In this document: positions 1-6,077 of the stretch, in pieces
Numbering within the stretch: position 1 is the stretch's first letter
Layout: each line of letters starts with the position of its first letter
Assembly: GCA_025453315.1 (NCBI GenBank)
Contig: JALOQQ010000012.1
Coordinates: 1-15,509, forward strand
Direction of reading: 5' to 3'
DNA from: Planctomycetota bacterium
GTDB taxonomy: Bacteria; Patescibacteriota; Patescibacteriia; Patescibacteriales; UBA12465
DNA length: 15,509 bases
Notes under the pieces: generated by a model
The model's input: only the letters and a program-made list of their open reading frames with translations
Told to the model about the DNA's origin: nothing
Databases searched by the model: none
Program-made: the position numbers and the translations under genes

Positions 1-1
1 T

Positions 2-496
2 GCTAGATTTGGTCAAAAACAAGAACATTCCTCAACTCCTCTTGGTAAGGTTCCTAGTGACCCTAAACTATTAACCAGAGAAAGTGAAACTGGCAAAGCT
101 TTAGATTTGTCGCCGGTTAATTTGCGTTTACCAGAGGGTACGGAAATAATTTTAGCTTCTGATGGCTTAAACGCCCTGGATAGTATTTTAAAAATAAAAG
201 GAGAAAAGAAAAAAATGATTACTGATCCAGAATTATTAAAATTACCTAAACTCAGTGAGTACTTGGAAGATTTTTTTAATAATCCTAAGGGAAGTTTATT
301 TGAGGCTATTAAAAATTATTATTATTTTTATTTAGAGAAATACGTTGAGGGCATAATAAAACCTCAAGAGGGAGAAAAAGTAAATCCTAATAAACCATTA
401 GAAAATGCCTTTGTTAATTTGGAAGATTTTACTATGAAAGTTATTAAACTACTTGGTATTCAAAAAATAAAATTAGGCGAAGAAGAAGCCGAATAA
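2..496 (+). CDS. C-terminal part of an unrecognised protein (5' end outside window; weak PP2C-like motif)
   Basis: The frame is open from the first full codon to the TAA at 494-496, giving 164 residues with no start in view, so the gene begins upstream. A TTG at 107 could be read as a start, but the upstream sequence is equally codon-like and has no promoter or ribosome-binding site, so I treat this as a partial gene. Near the middle, LPEGTEIILASDGL resembles the 'GD-x-hydrophobic-SDGL' strand of PP2C-type protein phosphatases. The rest is charged, with a helical Tyr-rich stretch and an acidic C terminus (GEEEAE), and does not show the expected later PP2C metal-binding motif. A phosphatase assignment is only a suggestion. 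A terminator hairpin follows directly, so this is the last gene of its transcript. Confidence 0.6.
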   Translation, partial: ARFGQKQEHSSTPLGKVPSDPKLLTRESETGKALDLSPVNLRLPEGTEIILASDGLNALDSILKIKGEKKKMITDPELLKLPKLSEYLEDFFNNPKGSLFEAIKNYYYFYLEKYVEGIIKPQEGEKVNPNKPLENAFVNLEDFTMKVIKLLGIQKIKLGEEEAE

Positions 497-498
497 GA

Positions 499-1695
499 TT
501 AAGAAGGAAGGGTCTCCTTCCTTTTTGTTATGTCTTTTAAGAAAATAAATACTCCAACTAATAAAATAATACCCGACACTAACCAAGCTGAATTTATAGA
601 ATAATTTTGAGCAATAAGGCCGGTTAATAATAAACCAAGTGCCGCCGCAAATTTAGTACACATTGAATCAAAGGAGAGGATAGTGGCTCTATTTTCTGAG
701 GGTATATGACGATTAATATAGGCCTTTTTTATCGGATTAAATAAACCACGACCAATCTCATGTAAAAAGAAAAAAGCAAAAAGAGGAAAGAGCGGGGCGC
801 TTAAAGCCGCTCCAATAATACCAGTAGCTGTAACTAATTGTGATAAGATAATAGCTTTTCTTTCATTATTAATTTTTTTCTTAAAGTATTTGGAAAGATG
901 TGTTCCCAGATAAACACTGATTGATATGCCGGCAAATATTAACCCCATGGTAGAAGTAGAGAGTCCATGATTTTTAAAAGTTGGCGCCCAATACATATTT
1001 AGTCCCTGTAAACATAAAATCATTAAGGAACTGAAAAGTATAATATCGAAGATGACGCGATTTTTTATGCCAAAAGCAATACTTTCTTGAGTGATTTTTT
1101 TGATCGGTGCCAAACTAAAAGAAATTTTCTTTTTTTGAAAATAATCTTCTTTGAATTTAAAAGCTACAAATATAGCTAAAACAAAAAAACCGCTTGAGCC
1201 TAAAAGCCAGGGCCAAGCGAGATTTTTTTGACCAACAAAAGAGCCAAGTAGGGCGCCAATGATTATGGCTATTTGTTGAAATTTTTCTTTTCTAAAAACA
1301 TTTTCTAAATCATCTTTATAATTATGATGAGCCAAAGAATCAACCACCCAAGCATCAAGAGCACCGGAAATCATGGTGGCGCCAATAGCGGCGATTATTT
1401 CTGCTAGTATAAAAATCCAAAAATTATCAGAGTTAAAATAGATAAAAAAAGCTAGAGCATGAGTTAAGCAACCCAAAAGAATAGATTTTTTACGACCAAA
1501 CAAATCAGCTATGGCGCCAGTTGGTATTTCAAAAATAAAACTAGCCACCATAAAAGAAAGGTTGATTATATTCATTTGCAAAAAACTCATTCCCTTATCT
1601 TGTAAAAAAAGCGAATAAGTAGCAAAAAAGAAAGATTGGGATAATCCGGCTACTAAAGTAAAAATAAGAAAACGGCGGATAATTTTTTTAGTCAT
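499..1695 (-). CDS. MFS-family transporter
   Basis: This 398-residue integral membrane protein is close to the normal length for a 12-helix major facilitator. The N-terminal half carries the MFS loop 2-3 signature, GAIADLFGRKK, at about residues 60-70, preceded by EIPT. Long hydrophobic segments recur throughout, with a Lys-rich central loop near residues 188-205 as expected between the two six-helix halves. The family moves small solutes by proton-coupled antiport or symport. The substrate cannot be read from the sequence; drug efflux or metabolite export are both possible. The ATG follows a TATAAT box by only 6 nt and has no Shine-Dalgarno sequence. The gene is divergent from proS and convergent with the partial gene at 2-496, whose terminator it contains. 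Confidence 0.85.
   Translation of the reverse strand: MTKKIIRRFLIFTLVAGLSQSFFFATYSLFLQDKGMSFLQMNIINLSFMVASFIFEIPTGAIADLFGRKKSILLGCLTHALAFFIYFNSDNFWIFILAEIIAAIGATMISGALDAWVVDSLAHHNYKDDLENVFRKEKFQQIAIIIGALLGSFVGQKNLAWPWLLGSSGFFVLAIFVAFKFKEDYFQKKKISFSLAPIKKITQESIAFGIKNRVIFDIILFSSLMILCLQGLNMYWAPTFKNHGLSTSTMGLIFAGISISVYLGTHLSKYFKKKINNERKAIILSQLVTATGIIGAALSAPLFPLFAFFFLHEIGRGLFNPIKKAYINRHIPSENRATILSFDSMCTKFAAALGLLLTGLIAQNYSINSAWLVSGIILLVGVFIFLKDITKRKETLPS
504..526 (+). terminator. Rho-independent terminator inside the convergent MFS gene
   Basis: The arms AAGGAAGG (504-511) and CCTTCCTT (516-523) form a perfect 8-bp stem with loop GTCT. The T run continues to 526. It starts 8 nt after the stop of the plus-strand gene and lies within the last codons of the minus-strand MFS gene. 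On the minus strand the sequence after the hairpin has no T run, so termination should act on plus-strand transcripts only. Confidence 0.75.
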
Positions 1696-1701
1696 ATTAG
1701 T

Positions 1702-1730
1702 ATTATAGCGAAAGAATTAAATATTGCTAG
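1702..1730 (-). promoter_or_regulatory. Promoter of the MFS gene, predicted leaderless
   Basis: Read on the minus strand, a perfect TATAAT lies at 1707-1702, followed by six bases (ACTAAT) and then the ATG. The -35 region 17 bp upstream (CTAGCA) matches consensus at only three of six positions. A start site about 7 nt past the -10 box would fall on or next to the A of the ATG, leaving no leader. Confidence 0.6.
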
Positions 1731-1812
1731 TTAGTAAAATAATTAACAATTCTTAATTATTTTGCCTTACTAATTGTCTTAGAACATTAATTATTTAAGA
1801 AATTTAAAGGTT

Positions 1813-1840
1813 TTGCCATTTTTCTTTTATTTGTTATAAT
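1813..1840 (+). promoter_or_regulatory. Promoter of proS, predicted leaderless
   Basis: TTGCCA (1813-1818), one mismatch from the -35 consensus, is followed after 16 bp by a perfect TATAAT (1835-1840). The proS ATG is at 1849, 8 nt after the -10 box, where the transcript would be expected to begin. There is no room for a leader or a ribosome-binding site. Confidence 0.7.
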
Positions 1841-1848
1841 AAAAAAAT

Positions 1849-3075
1849 ATGAAACAATCATTATTATTTGTCAAAACAGCTAAAGACGCTCCCAAGGATG
1901 AGCAAAGTTTTAATGCCCAGATTTTAATGCGTGCTGGTTTTATTGATAAACTAGGTGCCGGTATTTATACTTTTTTACCTTTTGGTTTAAGAGTTTTAAA
2001 TAAAATTAACAATATTGTCAGAGAAGAGATTAATAAAGTCGGTGGCCAAGAAATTTTAATGCCCGCTCTTAATCCTAAAGAGGTTTGGGAGAAAACTAAT
2101 CGTTGGGCTACTTTTGATGCCTTATTTAGATTAAAAGGAAATGATGAAAAAGAATATGCTTTAGGAGCTACTCATGAAGAAATTGTTACTCCTTTAGCAA
2201 AAAAGTTTATTCTTTCTTATAAAGATTTGCCTTTTGCTATTTATCAAATTCAAACTAAATTTAGAAATGAAAAAAGAGCTAAGGCTGGCTTGTTGCGAGG
2301 CAGGGAATTTGTTATGAAAGATCTTTATTCTTTTCATATTTCTCAAGAGGATTTAGATAATTATTATGAAACGGTAAAACAGGCTTATTATAAAATTTAT
2401 GAACGTTTAGGATTAAGCGATATTACTTATTTAACTTATGCTTCGGGTGGTGCTTTTTCTAAATATTCACATGAATTTCAAACCGTTACTGAAATGGGCG
2501 AAGATTCTATTTATGTTTGTGATAAATGTAAGGTGGCAGTTAATAAAGAAATAATTGCCGAACAATCTACTTGTCCAGTTTGTGGTGCAAAAGATTTGAT
2601 AGAAAAAAGAGCGATTGAGGTGGGTAATATTTTTAAATTAGGCACTAAGTTTTCTAATGCCTTTGAGATAACTTATCAGGATCAAAATGGTGATATGAAG
2701 GAAATAGTCATGGGTTGTTATGGTTTTGGTCCGAGTCGCGTCATGGGCACTATTGCTGAAATTTTTCATGATGATAAGGGCTTGTTATGGCCAGAAGCTA
2801 TTGCGCCATTTAAAATTCATCTTCTTTCTTTAAATCAAAATGAAGAAGCGGAAAAAGTTTATCAGACCTTAACTGCTAAAGGTATTGAAGTTTTATATGA
2901 TGATCGCGATTTACCGGCTGGTCAGAAATTTTTTGATGCTGATTTAATAGGTTGTCCTTATCGTTTGGTAATTGGTAAAAGTTTTGTTAATTCGCAAAAA
3001 TTAGAATTGAAAAAGAGAGGACTTAATGCCAAAGAAGAATTATTAACTTTAGCTGAAATTTTACTTAAATTTTAA
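1849..3075 (+). CDS. proS: Prolyl-tRNA synthetase, short form without the editing domain
   Basis: Class IIa enzyme that charges tRNA-Pro with proline in the cytoplasm. Seen in order: GATHEE at residues 106-111; motif 2 with FRNEKRAKAGLLRGREF and MKDLYSF at about 138-162; motif 3 GCYGFGPSRV at 289-298; and a C-terminal anticodon-binding domain (about 320-408) starting near DDRDLPAGQKF. At 408 residues it is much shorter than the E. coli type (about 570). The roughly 180-residue INS editing domain between motifs 2 and 3 is missing. Instead there is a short linker with two Cys-x-x-Cys pairs (C224/C227 and C242/C245), which resembles a zinc knuckle. It would lack cis-editing of Ala-tRNA-Pro. The gene is monocistronic, with its own promoter and a downstream hairpin. 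Confidence 0.95.
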   Translation: MKQSLLFVKTAKDAPKDEQSFNAQILMRAGFIDKLGAGIYTFLPFGLRVLNKINNIVREEINKVGGQEILMPALNPKEVWEKTNRWATFDALFRLKGNDEKEYALGATHEEIVTPLAKKFILSYKDLPFAIYQIQTKFRNEKRAKAGLLRGREFVMKDLYSFHISQEDLDNYYETVKQAYYKIYERLGLSDITYLTYASGGAFSKYSHEFQTVTEMGEDSIYVCDKCKVAVNKEIIAEQSTCPVCGAKDLIEKRAIEVGNIFKLGTKFSNAFEITYQDQNGDMKEIVMGCYGFGPSRVMGTIAEIFHDDKGLLWPEAIAPFKIHLLSLNQNEEAEKVYQTLTAKGIEVLYDDRDLPAGQKFFDADLIGCPYRLVIGKSFVNSQKLELKKRGLNAKEELLTLAEILLKF

Positions 3076-3135
3076 TAATTAGGTTTTAATAAAAAATATT
3101 TTAAGTTGATTGTAAAATATTTAATTAAAAATATT

Positions 3136-3164
3136 GAAAGGAGTCATTTATTGACTCCTTTCTT
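3136..3164 (+). terminator. Terminator hairpin after proS
   Basis: GAAAGGAGTCA (3136-3146) pairs perfectly with TGACTCCTTTC (3152-3162) around the loop TTTAT. The T-rich tail is short and interrupted, so termination may be incomplete. Its position argues against a start for the next gene at the upstream TTG (3106), which would place the hairpin inside the coding region. Confidence 0.65.
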
Positions 3165-3183
3165 ACTAAAAACCTTTTTGTTT

Positions 3184-4305
3184 ATGAAAAAAATACTTAT
3201 TATATTCTTCTTATTTTTTACTATTTTAATGGTGCCCTTATTTTCTTTGGCTCAAGATAATGTCGACACTCAGATTAGAGATGAAATATTTGAAGCTCGA
3301 GTTGAAAAAGTCTTGGAGCAAAAAGAAATAAAAAGAGAAGATTCTTCCCAAGCTTGGCAACAAAATATTTTACTACGTGGTTTAGAAGGAAAGTGGAAGA
3401 ATCGAGTTATTACTTACAAAGGAATTTCTGATTTAGATGTTGTTAGTAATAACACCTATCGTGCTGGCGATCGTGTTTTAGTGCAATACAGTTCTTCTCC
3501 TGATGGCTCGGAGCAATATTATATTATTGATTATGTTCGCCGTAATTACCTTTATGCTTTGGCTGTTATTTTTGTGGCAGTTATTGTTTTGGTTGGCGGT
3601 AAAAAAGGATTTAAAGCTATTTTATCATTAGCTCTTACTTTTGTGGTGATTTTAAAATTTATCCTACCACAAATTTTAGCCGGAGTTAATCCTTTGTTAG
3701 TTGGTTTAATTGGTTCCTTGGCTATTTTAACTATTATTATTTATCTTACCGAAGGTTGGAATCAAAAATCGCATTTAGCTATGATTAGTGTTTTTATTTC
3801 TCTATTTTTAACTTTATTATTAGCTTGGCTTTTTACTTATTTAACTCATCTAACTGGCTTTGCTCAAGAGGAATCAGCTTTTTTGATTAGCGCTACGAAA
3901 ACCGCCATAAATTTTAAAGGCTTACTTTTATGCGGAATATTAATTGGTACAGTGGGTGTTTTAGATGATATTATAATTGGACAAATTGAGGCCGTAAAAC
4001 AAATTAAAGAAGTTAATCCTAATTTAAAAAAAGGACAAATATTTAAAGCCGCTTTTAAAATAGGTAATACTCATTTAGGAGCAATAGTTAATACTTTATT
4101 TTTAACTTATGCTGGCGCTTCTTTATCATTATTATTACTTTTTACCGTCAAACAAGAGCCTTTTTTAAATTTTTCTCAAGTTCTTAATAATGAATTAATT
4201 GCCACGGAAATTGTTCGCACTTTAATTGGTAGTATTGGCATTGCTCTTTCTATGCCTTTTTCTACTTGGCTAGCGACTATGTGGTTAAAAGCGAAAAGAG
4301 ATTAA
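3184..4305 (+). CDS. YibE/F-family membrane protein
   Basis: This 373-residue protein begins with a likely signal peptide (MKKILIIFF..., possible cleavage after SLA at residues 21-23). An extracytoplasmic domain follows to about residue 120. After it come roughly seven membrane segments containing the family-like GVLDDI at 258-263 and a conserved-looking FKIGNTHLGAIVNT segment at 292-304. Architecture and motifs fit the YibE/F family, whose biochemical role is not established. I chose ATG 3184 over the in-frame TTG at 3106. The TTG extension would translate through the proS terminator and bury the signal peptide, whereas 3184 gives a classical MKK-hydrophobic start. No Shine-Dalgarno sequence and no convincing own promoter are visible. 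A strong terminator follows, so expression may depend on read-through from proS or on a weak promoter. Confidence 0.85.
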   Translation: MKKILIIFFLFFTILMVPLFSLAQDNVDTQIRDEIFEARVEKVLEQKEIKREDSSQAWQQNILLRGLEGKWKNRVITYKGISDLDVVSNNTYRAGDRVLVQYSSSPDGSEQYYIIDYVRRNYLYALAVIFVAVIVLVGGKKGFKAILSLALTFVVILKFILPQILAGVNPLLVGLIGSLAILTIIIYLTEGWNQKSHLAMISVFISLFLTLLLAWLFTYLTHLTGFAQEESAFLISATKTAINFKGLLLCGILIGTVGVLDDIIIGQIEAVKQIKEVNPNLKKGQIFKAAFKIGNTHLGAIVNTLFLTYAGASLSLLLLFTVKQEPFLNFSQVLNNELIATEIVRTLIGSIGIALSMPFSTWLATMWLKAKRD

Positions 4306-4351
4306 GTATCTAGTTTTTTTTATTTCTCGTAATTTATTTGATAGTAATAAC

Positions 4352-4376
4352 AAAAACCGCTATGAGCGGTTTTTTT
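4352..4376 (+). terminator. Rho-independent terminator after the YibE/F gene
   Basis: AAAAACCGC (4352-4360) and GCGGTTTTT (4366-4374) form a 9-bp stem with loop TATGA, followed by further Ts. The -35 box of the guaB promoter starts only 3 nt later, so the two transcription units are cleanly separated. Confidence 0.85.
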
Positions 4377-4378
4377 GT

Positions 4379-4407
4379 TTGACATTTTTAATATTTTTAA
4401 GTATGAT
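4379..4407 (+). promoter_or_regulatory. Promoter of the guaB-purA operon
   Basis: A perfect TTGACA (4379-4384) is followed after exactly 17 bp by TATGAT (4402-4407), one mismatch from consensus. This is the best sigma-70-type promoter in the window. The expected start site near 4414 gives a leader of about 107 nt, unlike the leaderless or short-leader genes elsewhere. Confidence 0.75.
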
Positions 4408-4420
4408 AATATGAAAATTT

Positions 4421-4444
4421 GGCGATTTTCAAATCGCCTATTTT
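4421..4444 (+). promoter_or_regulatory. Hairpin in the guaB leader, possible attenuator
   Basis: GGCGATTT (4421-4428) is followed after two bases by its complement AAATCGCC (4431-4438), then TATTTT. It most likely folds as a 7-bp stem with loop TTCA. The position, a few bases after the likely start site and well upstream of guaB, suits attenuation or 5'-end stabilisation. The T run is interrupted, so terminator strength is doubtful. I recognise no known riboswitch. Confidence 0.4.
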
Positions 4445-4507
4445 GATATTTAAACAATAAAATATACCGAATTAATGACGGATAAAAATAATAATAATTT
4501 AATTTTT

Positions 4508-4512
4508 GGAGG
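4508..4512 (+). promoter_or_regulatory. Shine-Dalgarno sequence deciding the guaB start
   Basis: GGAGG lies 8 nt before ATG 4521. It overlaps an upstream in-frame TTG (4506) that would otherwise extend the protein by five residues, so the ATG is the correct start. Confidence 0.85.
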
Positions 4513-4520
4513 ATTGTAAA

Positions 4521-6059
4521 ATGATTAAAGAAAATGCTGAAAATGAAAAATGGCCGATCGACGCTTCGATGAAAAAAATTAATCGTTCGGGTATTTCTGC
4601 TAGCATCAAGGATGTTAGAATTGGTACGTATTATTCAGAGATTCTTTCTAAAGATGTTGATTTGAGTAGCTACATCTCTAGAAATGTAAAAGTTAAAGAA
4701 TTAATTGCTGGCGCCGCCATGGACACTGTTTGTGGACATAACATGGCTATTGCTTTAGCCGAACTGGGCTGCATAGGTTTTATTCATAAAGTTTTTTCAC
4801 CTAAGAGACAAGCTTCAGAAATAAAAAAGGTAAAACACAGCTTAAATGCTTTTGTTTCGGAACCTATTTGTATTTCACAAAACGACACTGTGGAACAAGT
4901 TTTAAAATTTAGAGAAGAAAAAGAATTTAAATTTTGGACTTTTCCGGTGGTGGATGAATCAAAAAAAATTGTTGGTTTGATGACTAGAAATAACTTTGAT
5001 CTTTGTGGTAATAGGCAGAAGAAAATTACCGATGTTATGTCAAAGAATATTATTAGTGCTGAAGAGGGAACCACTGTAGCTATGGCTTACGAAGAAATGA
5101 TAAAGCATAGTGTAAAAACTTTGCCTATTTTTGATAAAAATGGCGATTTTAAAGGAATTTATACTTGGGCTGATGTTGACCGTATAGTTGGTGATGGTTC
5201 TCGTAATAGTGATTACAACTATAATTTAGATGCTAATGGAAACCTAATTGTCGGGGCAGCTATTGGTGTTTATGATGACGCCGCTGAGCGAATGGAATTA
5301 TTGAGTAGGAGTAAAGTTGATGTGGTCGCTATTGATACCGCTCACGGCAATTCTAAAGCTGTGGTGGAAACTATTGAGTATTGTAAAAAGAATTATCCCC
5401 ACATTGATGTTGTCGCTGGTAACATTTCTGAACCAGATGGTGCAAGAAGGTTGGTTAGAGCCGGTGCTGATGGCGTAAAAGTTGGTCAAGGACCAGGCTC
5501 TATTTGTACAACTAGAATTGTTACCGGTATTGGTTGTCCTCAAGTGGAAGCTGTTTACGCTTGTTCTAAAGCTATAAGAGGATCAGGTGTTCCAGTTTGT
5601 GCTGATGGCGGAATTGAATATTCTGGCGATATCCCAATTCTCATAGGAGCCGGTGCTCATACCGTGATGCTCGGCAAATTATTAGCCGGAACCAAAGAAT
5701 CTCCTGGAGATGTAATTATTGAAAATGGCAAGAGATATAAAGTATATCGTGGCATGGGTTCGCCTGAAGCTATGGAGGCTAGTCAAGCTTCAAGAGAGCG
5801 TTATGGTCAGGGAGAAACAGAAGGAAGAAAAACTATTGCCGAAGGAATTAGCGGTAAAGTTGAATATAAAGGGGAAGTAGGACCAATTATTTATCAATTG
5901 CTTGGTGGCACAAAAAGCGGTTTTGCTTATCTTGGCGCCAAAAATGTCGCTATTTTTCAGCGTCGAGTTACTTTTCATTTTGTTACGGGCTCTGGTATGG
6001 AAGAATCTCATCCTCATGGATTGAATAGTAAAAACACAGCCCCAAATTATCAAGGTTAA
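4521..6059 (+). CDS. guaB: IMP dehydrogenase with CBS pair
   Basis: Oxidises IMP to XMP with NAD, the first committed step toward GMP. The 512 residues have the usual plan. A barrel start with GAAMDTV (64-70) comes first, then a CBS pair inserted at about 105-220. The catalytic loop GPGSICTTR follows, with Cys329 as the nucleophile. Next are ADGGIEYSGD (361-370), the mobile-flap region with RGMGSPEAM (410-418) and ERYGQGETEGRKT, and EGISGKVEYKG near 441-451. Two departures from common bacterial forms are visible. The usual N-terminal 'TFDDVLL' segment is replaced by ISASIKDVRIG, and the loop reads GQGPGS instead of G-Ile-GPGS. All key catalytic residues are present, so I expect activity. It is first in an operon with purA, 18 nt apart. 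Confidence 0.95.
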   Translation: MIKENAENEKWPIDASMKKINRSGISASIKDVRIGTYYSEILSKDVDLSSYISRNVKVKELIAGAAMDTVCGHNMAIALAELGCIGFIHKVFSPKRQASEIKKVKHSLNAFVSEPICISQNDTVEQVLKFREEKEFKFWTFPVVDESKKIVGLMTRNNFDLCGNRQKKITDVMSKNIISAEEGTTVAMAYEEMIKHSVKTLPIFDKNGDFKGIYTWADVDRIVGDGSRNSDYNYNLDANGNLIVGAAIGVYDDAAERMELLSRSKVDVVAIDTAHGNSKAVVETIEYCKKNYPHIDVVAGNISEPDGARRLVRAGADGVKVGQGPGSICTTRIVTGIGCPQVEAVYACSKAIRGSGVPVCADGGIEYSGDIPILIGAGAHTVMLGKLLAGTKESPGDVIIENGKRYKVYRGMGSPEAMEASQASRERYGQGETEGRKTIAEGISGKVEYKGEVGPIIYQLLGGTKSGFAYLGAKNVAIFQRRVTFHFVTGSGMEESHPHGLNSKNTAPNYQG

Positions 6060-6065
6060 TAATAA

Positions 6066-6072
6066 AAGGAGG
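6066..6072 (+). promoter_or_regulatory. Shine-Dalgarno sequence of purA
   Basis: AAGGAGG ends 5 nt before the ATG at 6078. With the guaB site it is one of only two strong ribosome-binding sites before genes in this window. Confidence 0.85.
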
Positions 6073-6077
6073 TTAAA

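Noticed and set aside
1753..1796. Ten-base direct repeat TTAATTATTT (1753-1762 and 1787-1796) between the divergent promoters
   Set aside because: It is pure A/T in a very AT-rich spacer and likely by chance; no symmetry or spacing supports a regulator site.
3106..3183. N-terminal extension of the YibE/F protein from a TTG start
   Set aside because: The extension would be translated through the proS terminator hairpin and would place 26 residues before a normal signal peptide. ATG 3184 fits better.
4411..4446. Eleven-codon reading frame in the guaB leader (MKIWRFSNRLF) spanning the hairpin, as a possible leader peptide
   Set aside because: Its ATG lies only 3 nt after the -10 box, upstream of or at the expected start site, and has no ribosome-binding site. 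It holds no run of regulatory codons. Chance is the simpler explanation.
5298..5543. Open frames on the minus strand inside guaB (also 4784-5074 and 5790-6053)
   Set aside because: They lie opposite a well-conserved enzyme gene, resemble no protein I recognise, and have no promoter or ribosome-binding site.
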